The notes below the pieces were generated by a model. It was given only the letters and a program-made list of their open reading frames with translations, was not told the DNA's origin and ran no database searches. Shown piece by piece: positions 1 through 9,425 of a stretch of DNA of 15,837 nucleotides (position 1 is the stretch's first letter; every line of letters begins with the position of its first letter). This DNA is from Jimgerdemannia flammicorona (Eukaryota > Mucoromycota > Endogonomycetes > Endogonales > Endogonaceae). The translations under genes and the position numbers were made by a program. The stretch is from NCBI GenBank assembly GCA_003990745.1, contig RBNI01003450.1, positions 1 to 15,837 on the forward strand, given 5' to 3'.

Positions 1-103
1 GGGGGGGGTCGTGACGGCAGAGAGGAGAGCGTGGAGTTGGTTGTCATGTTTTACAATGGCCTTACGTTCTTAGCTAACTGAAATGAGCTATGTTTTGTTG
101 CAG

Positions 104-682
104 ATTGGCGTTATTCTCGTCGGCGGATGCTTGGCCTTCATGATGGTCATGTCCGAGTTCTTCTTAATCTCACGCACATCGGTGGTCACGCTAAGCGTTT
201 GCGGTATCTTCAAGGTACCAAAAACACGCACACATCCCTCTTTATTGCTTTTGGTTTCTTCCATCAGCTCACCAAAAGGCAAGATCCGCCGCACAATTTA
301 CAAACTAAACTTGTTTTCTACACAATCATTCTTTTCCTCTCAGGAAGTTTTAACGATTTTCATCTCCTCTATCATTTTTGGCGACATCCTCACGCCCATT
401 AATATCGCCGGCCTTTGCGTCACCTTGCTGGGCATTGGCGCCTACAACTACCTCAAGATCTGGCAGCTGCAGGTTTCGGGCGACCGACAAGGCGCTGCCG
501 AGGTTCGGTTGGCTGTGGACGATGACCAGCCGGCAAGACCCAGACCCAGCATACATCTCTATAACATGGTCGCGGAGAGTACGCCCATGCTCTTGATGGA
601 CGGCAGGATGATGGGCGGATATGAAGATGACGAAGAGGACGAGGAGGACGACAATGGGAGGGAAGTACTGGAGATGACGTGA
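104..682 (+). CDS. SLC35C2-like triose-phosphate/nucleotide-sugar transporter, 3' part
   Basis: C-terminal part of a drug/metabolite-superfamily transporter of the TPT/SLC35C2 group. These are multi-spanning Golgi or ER proteins; the substrate cannot be told from the sequence. Two exons are seen: 104-214 and 344-682 (TGA at 680-682). The first begins after a CAG acceptor (101-103) preceded by a CTAAC branch site (74-78), so upstream exons lie outside the window. The exons join in phase 0 to give [10 protein letters not shown] followed by [14 protein letters not shown], matching the conserved VTLSxxGIFKEV segment of SLC35C2. The last membrane segment is around [20 protein letters not shown]. 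The tail is hydrophilic and very acidic ([11 protein letters not shown]). The intron at 215-343 is 129 nt, a multiple of three, with no stop. The next gene converges from the other strand 216 bp downstream. Family call is firm; orthology to SLC35C2 itself is likely but not certain. Confidence 0.85.
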   Translation: MGVILVGGCLAFMMVMSEFFLISRTSVVTLSVCGIFKVPKTRTHPSLLLLVSSISSPKGKIRRTIYKLNLFSTQSFFSSQEVLTIFISSIIFGDILTPINIAGLCVTLLGIGAYNYLKIWQLQVSGDRQGAAEVRLAVDDDQPARPRPSIHLYNMVAESTPMLLMDGRMMGGYEDDEEDEEDDNGREVLEMT

Positions 683-898
683 AGGATGGCTGGGTTATGG
701 AAGGATGGATTTGTGGTTCCCGCCATTTGTGTATAAAAAATTGGATAACTCAGGGAGGACACTTTTATTCGTTCAGCTCCCTTGTAAAAAACAGTCTAAT
801 TTTGTGTTTTGTGCTTGTAAAAAAGGAGGTCGATTGAATTCGTTCATAACATACAATGACTGACGAATAACAACAATCATACACCACCCCAGCCCGTC

Positions 899-2457
899 TT
901 ATACCCTCCTCAACGCCGCCATGGCTTCCGCACAAGCCTTCAGCGCGTTGAACAAACCCGCGAGTGCCTCCGGTTCCTCCGTGATCTCCACGCGCCTGCG
1001 TAGGTCGTCCATCTTACCCATCAGGGTATGCAGGGTGAGGTCCGTCACCGACGGACTCAATTGTGACGGTAGTGGCGGCGGCTCCGCGTGGATCGTGGAG
1101 GTGGAGGAGGGTGATGGGATGGGCGGGAGTGGTTTCGACATCTTGGCCTTGGCGGAGGCGGGCGGGGTATAGTATTGAAGGGTGGCGTGGCCCAATGAGT
1201 ACAGCGCCGCTCTCTTGCGTTCGTTGGCGGCTGCAATGGATTGCGCGGCAGATGACTCGTCATCGGAGAAGTCGAATGAGAGCGTGCTTTCGTTGACGTC
1301 GACCTAGTGGTGGTGGGATGGTGGGAAAGTTGAAATGGCAACCGATATAAGCAAATGAAAGTATATGGTCACTGTGGATGTTGATACGCGTTCTCGGCAA
1401 GCGAGACAGGTACCTTGCGTCGTTTATGAGCGGGCTAGGAATGGCCCATGCGTACGCGAAGATGGAAAAATAGATACGGTGAACACGGTGCCTTGAGGCA
1501 CACATGTGGCCCATCCTTCCGCCTCACAAAGCATATATATTTCTCAAAGCCAACATAACACTATTACCAACCTCAGCACTGTTCCGTGCCTCTTCGTTCG
1601 CCGCCTCGATCGCACTCCTCTTACAAATTGATTCACGGTTCGTATTGTTTGGGGGCGGTGACCCTGGTTGCTTCTTTTCTTCGTCTACCGTTGTCACTGC
1701 TGGCGTGGTGTCGTCACATTTAATTATTGTGTATCTTGATGCGTCGAAATCGGCCTCTTTCATATACGTCCTTTCACAAATGACGCAGTAGAGTTGTTTA
1801 GCGCGATTGCGGATTAATGGGACCTGGTAGTGGTATGCGATGTGAACTATTAAGGAATAGATCAAACTTAAAATTTCCCCTTCCGGTCGGTAGTAAGCCT
1901 TGGCAGAAATCAAGAATACTCACCCCGAAGCAATCAGTGCTCGGGCACACGTCGTCGATCAACGCCCATCCCTGAAGCATTTTTTGCCCAATGAGCTTCG
2001 AAGCCTTTGCAGACTGTTCACGTCGTCTGCGGGCTTCGTCCTCGTTCACCGCAACTATCGGGCTTGCGCTGCTACTAACATTGTCTGCACTCATATCGAC
2101 CCCAACGTCATCGTTTTCCACAGTCGAGATCACGACCCCATCGTCATCGTTTTCCACTGTCGAGATCACGACAGGCTTCGGGGGCGGAGTCTCTGATCTA
2201 GGCGCAGCCTGCACAACTGGTAAAAGAGGCAAAACGTCCGACTTTGTGCTCCCAGTTTTGGCGACACCGGTCCCGGAGGATGAGACAGTGGGCTTCTCAT
2301 CGTGAAGGACGCAGAATGACACAGTGGCGTCTTTGGAGCTTAGAAGAGGTACACGGCAGTCGTTGTTGGAGCAGACCTCGTTAGTGAGAACCCAGCCTTG
2401 TAATAGATGGGTGCCTATACTGGTTATGGCCTGATCGTCGTTTTGTTCTTGAGACAT
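899..2457 (-). CDS. ZNRD2/SSSCA1-like protein with two zinc-ribbon modules
   Basis: Three exons on the minus strand: 2457-1924, 1823-1572 and 1303-899, all joined in phase 0, giving about 396 residues. The donor at 1923 is GTGAGT and the acceptor at 1824 is CCAG. Residues 13-45 (IGTHLLQGWVLTNEVCSNNDC then FCVLHDE) and about 154-200 (LIGQKMLQGWALIDDVCPSTDC, spliced to VPLIRNRAKQLYCVICE) are two copies of the ZNRD2 (Sjogren's/scleroderma autoantigen 1, UPF0148) zinc ribbon. The second has both Cys pairs (CX4C and CVIC). In the first the last ligand is CVLH. Between them lies an acidic, Ser-rich linker with a 12-residue tandem repeat. The C-terminal exon is Pro-rich, then helical (DDLRRRVEITEEPEALAGLFNALK). 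The molecular role of the family is poorly defined. The start ATG has good context. The second intron (1571-1304) is long and might hide a 21-nt microexon. Confidence 0.8.
2107..2175. repeat. 36-bp tandem duplication inside the ZNRD2-like coding region
   Basis: The stretch beginning gtcatcgttttccac occurs at 2107-2139 and again at 2143-2175, period 36 bp, in frame. On the minus strand it encodes VISTVENDDDGV followed by VISTVENDDVGV in the linker between the zinc ribbons. Only a few bases differ, so the duplication looks recent. Confidence 0.9.
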
Positions 2458-3440
2458 TGCGAGGTAGGGTGATGTGATGTTAGGGGTTACGAAGGAGGCG
2501 AGTTAAATAAAACGCATTACGGGTGGCTTTGACAATAGAGCCACGTGGTATCCGTCACTCTTCGCACATAATAGAAACAAGTTCAACCGCGAGAAAAACG
2601 CTGAACCAACTGATCCCTGTCTTCCCTCACCTTGCCCTATGATCGACGTACGTGGTGGCGTTTGAATCTTTGGTTTTCTGCTGCCAAGGAGGACCTGCTC
2701 GACTTGGTGCGTGCTGACGACTAGCTTCGCCCGAAGCTGCATGACGAGGCTGGGACGCCGTTGAATCTCGTGTCTGGGAGGCCCGTTTAGGAGGCCTCGA
2801 GGTTGGGCCATATTCCGGTCAGGTTGAAAAGGAGATAGAGGAGAGAACAAGAAAATTGCGCTTCAGTTGACAACAGCAGCAAACGGTAGCTACGCCTTCA
2901 ACGCGGAAACCCCAAATCCGGCGGAAGGAAAGATGGCTGAGTTATTATAATTATAATTTACAACAAATGGCTAGCCAAGGCCTTGATTATACCCTCATTA
3001 AACCAACCAATTTCATGACCGTTTATAAAAAGAAAAATAAAAAAATCTATATGTATATATAAAAGATAAAAAAAAAAAAAAACTATATGTATATATAAAA
3101 AAAAAAAAAAAAAAAAACTGATATGGGTACTGCGGGAATCTACTCGCGGATTAAACCGATTGTAGGTATCCTACAACAATGAGGTTTCGCCCCGAAGAGA
3201 TAACGCCAAGAAAGGAAAAAACCAAGAAAGGAAAGAGGAGTTGACACATAATCCAGTGTAGAAAAGAAAAAAAGAACGACTAAAAAACCGAATAGCGATG
3301 CACATTTGCAACCGCGGCACCACGGGCCCCAGAATGATTGTCTATGTGTCAATGCCTCAAAACCCGCAACAAGACGAACCCTGCATCATCCCCCCCTACC
3401 CTACCAATTTCACATAATCAACAATGCATCCCACAAACCT
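2458..3440. other. Intergenic, A/T-rich in the middle; one doubtful minus-strand exon
   Basis: This separates two minus-strand genes. The 2503-2811 part can be read on the minus strand from an ATG at 2811 (MAQPRGLLNGPPRHEIQRR) for 102 codons, but no family is recognisable. It is normal in GC and ends in a strong donor-like AAG/GTGAGG at 2630. A CTAAC precedes the ZNRD2-like ATG, so the stretch could equally be a 5' untranslated exon and intron of that gene. From 2940 to 3117 the DNA is A/T-rich simple sequence. From 3118 to 3440 I see nothing that I can name; it should contain the 3' end of the glycosyltransferase transcript. Confidence 0.5.
3047..3117. repeat. A/T-rich simple repeat, two copies of a 36-bp unit
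   Basis: An 18-bp core, ctatatgtatatataaaa, occurs at 3047-3064 and 3083-3100, each followed by a poly-A run. The period is 36 bp. Simple-sequence expansion is the likeliest explanation; a retroposed poly-A tail is possible but no element body is visible beside it. Confidence 0.8.
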
Positions 3441-6400
3441 CTATTCCGCCTCGCCTTCCTCTTCCACCTCCGCCACCCCCACCGCAATATCTAGTTCCGC
3501 CTTTCCTCCACCTTCCCCCGAGCCGTATTCCAACTCCACCTTAATCTCGTCCACCCCACCTGTAATAAGTGCAGCTGCTGGTGGCGTATACAACAACGTC
3601 CCCAACAAAGTGTTCACATCCCTTTTCATGACGTCATGCATCTCGATCCGGTTCGTTGTAAAATCCATACCGTGGCTCGGAGACCCGATCTTCAACTTCC
3701 CGTGGGTGACAGCAAAGCTGATGACACACCGCTTCACGCGTGCGGCTCCCCCCCGTATGTAAATCACGTCCGCGCCTTGGAAACTACCCGGCGGTGCTTG
3801 AGGTGTGAGCGACGTGTCCTTCGGCAGTTTATAGGGTGCGGCGGCCGAAGGCGGCCGGTAGATGTATGTGTTTGGACCCTGCAGGCGGAACGGTGGCATT
3901 TCAGAGGAAGTGGTGTGTTTGGTTCGTGGGTCGAGGTGCTGGATATCAAGCGAGAAACGGTCGAAGATGAAGCGGACTACAGAGCCATCTTGGATGGGTA
4001 AATGGTTGGTCATCTTCCCAAAAAGATGAATGGACCACGAAGTGCGAATGAGGCGACGGAACGCATGATTGGCGATAGGGTCTGGGGATAGGAAGGGTTG
4101 GATCTTCATATAATTCACAGGATATAAAACGACGTTTGGAAGGATGGTAAACCCTGCGTCTTCAAGTTGCCCACGATTATCGCGAACGTAAGTTGTGATG
4201 GCGCGTGGTCCCACGCAGTTGAAGCATTCTGGATTGTATGAAGGTGAGAAAGCTTTCTCGGCCACCTCACGGAAGGCGGCCCAACCTTTGCGGAAGCGCA
4301 TCACGCCGGGGGCCAGGTACATGCCCGCATCATCAAGGGTCCATTCGGTGTCCGCCTTCACGTTGGAGAAGTCAGCACCGATCCACTCCATGTTGCTATT
4401 TGGGGGGGCACGGATCCACAGGGCGTCCATGTCCATGTATGTGCCGCCATACTTGTACAAGAGCAGATAGCGCATATAATCTGTCAAGTGGGAAAAGAAA
4501 TAGGGCCCTTTCTCCCATTTTCCCCAGTCACGAAGCCACGTGTGCGAATCGGGACCCAAATACCAGCGGCGCTTTAAGAGGAGCTCCTTGTTGAAACGAA
4601 TGACATGTATCTGATAGCCGTGACGTTTGTACTCGTCAAAGAAATCATCGGGGAGTGTGGTAGTAAGCATGAAGACAACTGCTCGGGGCTGATGAATCCA
4701 AATGAGTTCGATGGTGTGCCAATGCCGGTCATCGAAGGTGGAAGAATTGGTTGTCCAGCAGACCCAATGCAAGAGGTGCCAGTTATCGGTGTTGGAGTAG
4801 GTTGAAGTTAGCTGGCTCAGCAGGCCGTTGATGATCCATTCATCATTCTTTCCAATTACCGAATCTTCGGACTTGTCCTTAACCGGTTTGCTCGCCTCTA
4901 CCTCCAGCGTCAATGGAGGTTGATGGAGGAGGGTGATACCTTTCTTGTCATCGCACTCGAAGTTCCATTCTCGCCAATGATTAGACCGCCCGTGGCACGG
5001 GTAGCAGAGCGCACAGAAATGTTGTTTGAACCCGTGACAGAGACGCCGGTCGTTACGTATATTGGCATACATGTCGTACATGGAACCACCAATCTCGAAG
5101 CCATCACCAAAGTGCTTAGCGATCATGTCGTCCTCGCATACGTCCGCTTGTTGGATGCGGCGGTCGTGAATCGGCTTGATGTTGTACGGGAAGAGCCAGA
5201 TACCCAGGTTTTGATCTTCGTTCTTGGTGTAGAGGCGCGGACCATCAGTGATGATCAAATGGACGACGTCACGTGAGAGAATATAAAGAGCACCAGCGGT
5301 GAAGGGCGGGAACATTGGAAGCTGATAATCAAAGGCTGCGTTCTTATTCTCGGGGTTTCTAATGGGAGGAATATTCCTATAGGCCATGAAAAGGAGCGGG
5401 GGAGGAAGGGGTGGTTAAACAGCGCTAAGGAGGAAAGACGAGGCCGATATGCTAAGTGCAGTGAAGGTATGGAAAGCAGAAGCGAATGGACGCAATCCAA
5501 CAAAATGTGCTCTGGAAACCGTTGCAACGAGCGCACGCCCTCGCCGATAGACACGCGACTTATGCTTCCCCACAATGCATCATTTGTCCACATCCGTAAT
5601 TTGATACCTACCAATAACCCAGTCCTTTCCAAAAGTACCTCTGCCTCCCCTCCCGAGCCAGCTCTTCCACAACGGTATCAAATCGCACAAAGATATCATC
5701 GTCCGTTTTGACCAGGTAGTCGTAATGATATCTGTCTGACCACTCCATTGCCTTGTACACCTTCCGACTCAAATCGTGGTAGAGATCCGACGAGGGCACG
5801 ATGAGAAGATCGCCGTACTTTTCCGTCTCCTCCACGATCTTTGGGCCCATTATGAGCTGGGCCTTTGCCGACGGCGCCTCGCCCAAAATGAACCTGAAAG
5901 CGACGGAAGCGCGCTGCGTGTTGGCCGGAACCAGGAGTTGCGTGGTCTCCCGGAAAATCTGGCGTTTGCCGTAACCCTTGGGCGTCCATGACGATAGGAC
6001 GACAACGAGGATTCTGACCTCCGCCTGTGGAAAATCCGCGAGGGAGAGGTCGGGCGCGAGGGCGAAGCGTTGAGTCATGAGCGAATTGGAGGTGTAGCGG
6101 AGAGTGTCGATCTCTCCAAGGGAGGCGACCATGGTGAGGAAGGTGACAAGGGTGAGCGGAAGGACGAGATATTTGACGACGGTCGATTTAAGGTTGAGAC
6201 GTGGCTCCTGCACGTCTTCGGCCTTGCGGTGATATTTCGGGTTAGAGGCCAGGAGAATTTTGAGCACGTTGCCGACGAGGAGTAGATGGCAAATCACCAT
6301 CCACGCCCAGATGGGTTGGTCGTGGCCGTAATGTGAGGTGACGTAGGCGGACATGGACCAGTTGATCGCGGTGAGGGTGACGAGACGGACGATAGCGTTG

Positions 6401-7250
6401 CTAAGCTCGTAGTGGTAGAGCCAACGGCGCATCATGGAAGTGGTGAGAATCCAGGACCAGAATCCAGCCAGGCCGCACTTCATGGTGTGTTCGCATGCGC
6501 AATGAACGGTAAGAATGAAAGAACAAGCAATGCACGGGAGTTAAAAATAATACCGTTTTGTAAATTGACAAGCGTTACGTCGAACCACGTTATTACTGAC
6601 CCATAGTATGGCCACCCAGTAATCAAGCTCGGAGCTGTGCAACAACAACGGACCGCCGCCGTCCCTGGCAGGAACAGCCCAGGCCGCGCCGACGTTGTGG
6701 AAGACGCCAAAGAGCGAAGGAATCAGGCTCAGGGCGCGTAAGAGTATGACTGGAAGGTGCAGCCTCCGCGGGACATTGAGGCTGGATAGTGAGAGGGCAC
6801 GCCCGCGGAGCGAGGGTAACGGGTTCGGCTGGGAGGTTGAAGAGAAGGTGAGGTCGCTGGGGGGGGGGGGGGGGGGGGAGGAACGAGGTGCAAAGGGAAA
6901 TCTGGGAGAGGAGAGGTGGGAGTACTTACTGTTACCATTCTCGCCCGTAAGTTGTTGATGAAGAACGTTCGGTTGCTTGGTTGCGGTAAATAGAAGAATG
7001 CGCGTAACCCAATCAAGTTGTACAGGGCTTTTCGGCGGCTTGTGCTCCCCGACCCTGATGATGACGGCCAGGGATATATGGGCGCAATGACCAAGACTAA
7101 AGAAAGCCTCTATCGCATTCACCACAAAAAGTAAACTCTCTCCTTCAACCGTGCCCAGCGGTTAACAGACTTGCAGTCTCCCTGATCCGAGTAATAGCCA
7201 TCACAGAACAACTCTCTTTGGTTTGTTGACTGGACTTGACTCATCGCCAT
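3441..7250 (-). CDS. Fused membrane GT31-GT32 glycosyltransferase
   Basis: Minus-strand exons: about 7250-6930, 6749-6601, 6477-5612 and 5376-3441 (TAG at 3441), roughly 1,090 residues. Exons 1-3 encode about six hydrophobic segments, for example LLFVVNAIEAFFSLGHCAHI and IWAWMVICHLLLVGNVLKIL. A GT31 (beta-1,3-galactosyltransferase-type) domain follows: KGYGKRQIFRET, KYGDLL, VKTDDDIFVRFD with the DDD at 5703-5695 (about residue 416), then across the last intron FTAGALYILSRD and NEDQNLGIWL. Next is a GT32/Gb3-synthase-like domain with LTDYMRYLLLYKYGGTYMDMD; its DMD (4433-4425, about residue 761) is the metal-binding DXD. The tail after about residue 980 is beta-rich and acidic. By family, both domains transfer sugars from nucleotide donors in the Golgi lumen; acceptors are unknown. 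The 5375-3441 reading frame is uninterrupted, so the fusion is not an artefact of gene calling. Exon 1 has a frame break near 7126-7130. Confidence 0.82.
6859..6878. repeat. G20 homopolymer in a glycosyltransferase intron
   Basis: A run of twenty G on the plus strand (C on the sense strand) lies in the intron 6929-6750, upstream of its acceptor. Its exact length is prone to sequencing error. Confidence 0.85.
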
Positions 7251-7351
7251 TAAGCTAAGCTGATCCATCCAGTATACTCTGCGCCACAACAATGTCCGAT
7301 GTATATCCTATTCCAAGGTTGGTACCCATTGGTGGTCACCCCCCCCCCCCC

Positions 7352-7393
<42 letters not shown>

Positions 7394-7613
7394 TATATCA
7401 TCAGGTGGTGGTTGTCTTTTTTACTAGTTCCTCATGTCTCGAAATCTCTCTGCCTAGCATTCATTTCTGATGTCTATATTCAAAATGAAAGAGTCAGGTC
7501 TCAGAGCAAGCATTATGTGTAGTATGCAGGTTACTCAATTGTAGATTATTCTGGTCACATGACAGACCTTCCGACAAAAACGCCTTGAAACACTTGGACA
7601 CTTGGAGAACCCA
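7251..7613. promoter_or_regulatory. Shared upstream region of two divergent genes
   Basis: About 360 bp lie between the proposed ATG of the glycosyltransferase (7250, minus) and the ATG of THOC3 (7614, plus), so both promoters must fall here or overlap the genes. I see no convincing TATA or CCAAT box. The only striking content is a long C-A homopolymer pair at 7339-7391. Confidence 0.5.
7339..7391. repeat. C14 followed directly by A39
   Basis: Fourteen C (7339-7352) abut thirty-nine A (7353-7391) in the intergenic region. Such runs can exclude nucleosomes, but they also slip in replication and sequencing, so the length is uncertain. Confidence 0.85.
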
Positions 7614-9425
7614 ATGGCCCCCGTAAATATCGCCGCACTTTCACCAGAGCTCCAGAAGGTATCTAGCCCCCCCCCCCCCAACCTTTGCTACAGACATGTT
7701 TCGTGTTCCTCACTCTTCTCTTTTTTGATTACACCCTTCAACAAGGCCGCGAATAGCCTCGCGCAATCCAAGACCAAGGAGTTTCGCGGCCATAGTTCCA
7801 AGGTCCACACCGTGGCTTGGAGTTGCGACGGAAGGAGGCTGGCCTCGGGATCTGTAGATAAGACCGCCAGAATATGGACGCCAGAAAAAGGGGTGAGCAA
7901 GAGCATACACAGTATTCACAGGCGACAGCAGATGCGCGTCTTGCCACGATTTCTCACTTTGTGCAGTACAAACGCCACCATCATAGACTGATATAAGATA
8001 TTCGGTTGAGCTCAAAGGCCACAACGATAGTGTCGATCAGCTTGTGTGGGATCCGACCCATGTTGACCGATTGGCCACTGCGTCCTGTGACAGAACCGTA
8101 AGGATATGGGATCAGCGCAGTAAGATATCAGCTTACCAACTGTGGATTTGAATTAACGAATGTGATGGATGGATAATTGAGCAACTCTTTTGGGAATTTG
8201 CGAAGATTGCGTCTTACTCTGTTAATCCATATTTACCATCTCTAAAACCAGCCGGAAAATGCACAACCACCATACGTACCAGCGGCGAGAACATCAATAT
8301 CTGTTGGAGCCCCGATGGCAACCACATCGCCGTCGGAAACAAGGTAGACTGATTGCTTGGTTGTGTAATCATGCCTTCTATGGTTGTATTGTTTGCTTTC
8401 ACAGATTTTCCGAATTCTGAATATTATGGCACAGCTCAATGGCACCAACTATCATCGCTTCCTTGCGCCTTCATCCAACAGGACGACACCGTCAGTATCA
8501 TCGACACGCGTACATTTACAATCGAAAAGGAACAGAAGCACGATGTCGAGGTTTGTCAGATTTTGAACTCTTGCGCGCCCGTCCACCTTCGCTTTGGGTG
8601 ACATTTCATATTTCAAAACCTCTAACCTCATTCTGCCTTTCCACCTCTTACACTCAACAGGTCAATGAAATCACATGGAATCACAGCGGAAACCTTTTCT
8701 ATATCACCACGGGCCAGGGCCACATTAGGATTTTCGACTATCCCTCTCTGGAACTGTTACATACGTTGGAAGCTCACACTGCCAACTGCTATTGTCTAGA
8801 GGTCGATCCGCGTGGACGCTATCTTGCTACCGGTAGCGCCGACGCCATCGTCAGTTTGTGGGATTTGGAAGAATGGGTATGCGTGCGGACGTTTGGGAAA
8901 CTCGAGTGAGTAATCCCCCAGAAGGACCTCTTCACGTCTGTTGACCGTACGCTAGGGCCTTATGATTTTTGTGGTAGTTATAATCTCAAGATAGGAATCC
9001 TTCGTAGAAGAACACGTCGACTAACATCACTATTCTTATGCGAATATTTAGCTGGCCCGTGCGGACAATTAGCTTCAGTCATGACGGAGAATACCTAGCC
9101 GCGGGATCGGAGGATCTGATGATTGATATCGTGAGTTTAATCACAGTTCCTTCAACATATTTTTGACTGGTCCAACGGCGTATTCTCATTTCCTGTTCTC
9201 ATGAAACTATTTTGCCCTTTATCCTTGGTTTCCCTCCTCAACGCATACGCGTCCTGCATTCAGTCGCACGTCGAATCTGGCGAATCCGTGCACAAGATCC
9301 AGTGTTCCGCGGCGATGAACACTGTCGCCTGGCACCCGTCGCGCTACCTACTGGCATACGCTGGAGACGAAGTGGATCACAAGAAGGAGTATCTGGGCAA
9401 TCTGAGGGTTTTTGGGTTCCATTAG
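7614..9425 (+). CDS. THOC3: THO complex subunit 3 (THOC3/TEX1), WD40 protein
   Basis: Eight exons: 7614-7658, 7746-7892, 7987-8119, 8252-8343, 8482-8550, 8661-8905, 9052-9130 and 9264-9425. All junction phases agree, giving 323 residues, close to the usual THOC3 length. WD40 repeats follow in order: FRGHSSKVHTVAWSCDGRRL, LKGHNDSVDQLVWDP, then GENINICWSPDGNHIAVGNK, VNEITWNHSGNLFYIT, YLATGSADAIVSLWDLEEW, WPVRTISFSHDGEYLAAGSE and NTVAWHPSRYLLAYAGDE. These match animal THOC3 nearly block for block; the GENINICWSPDG and HDGEYLA stretches are diagnostic. The family forms part of THO/TREX, which packages nascent mRNA for nuclear export. The start is the first ATG (ccaATGgcc). Introns are 87-146 bp; the one at 8906-9051 has a CTAAC branch site. 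The first intron (87 nt) is a stop-free multiple of three. Confidence 0.95.
7667..7679. repeat. C13 run in THOC3 intron 1
   Basis: Thirteen C lie eight bases after the GTATCT donor of the first intron. This is the third C/G homopolymer (sense strand C) in or beside genes of this window. Confidence 0.85.

Noticed and set aside
83..682. Transporter read as one uninterrupted 199-codon frame from an ATG at 83
   Set aside because: The ATG lies in an intron before the CAG acceptor, and the reading passes through the 215-343 intron, splitting the conserved GIFK-EV junction.
3306..3762. Plus-strand Pro/Ser-rich frames
   Set aside because: They mirror the 3' end of the glycosyltransferase on the other strand and show no family features.
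104..7250. Transporter, zinc-ribbon gene and glycosyltransferase as a biosynthetic cluster
   Set aside because: Mixed orientation, a housekeeping THOC3 next door and no further pathway genes; proximity alone is not enough.
7292..7522. Open frame with a poly-lysine run
   Set aside because: It is produced by the C14-A39 homopolymer; no conserved flanks, and it lies in the divergent promoter region.
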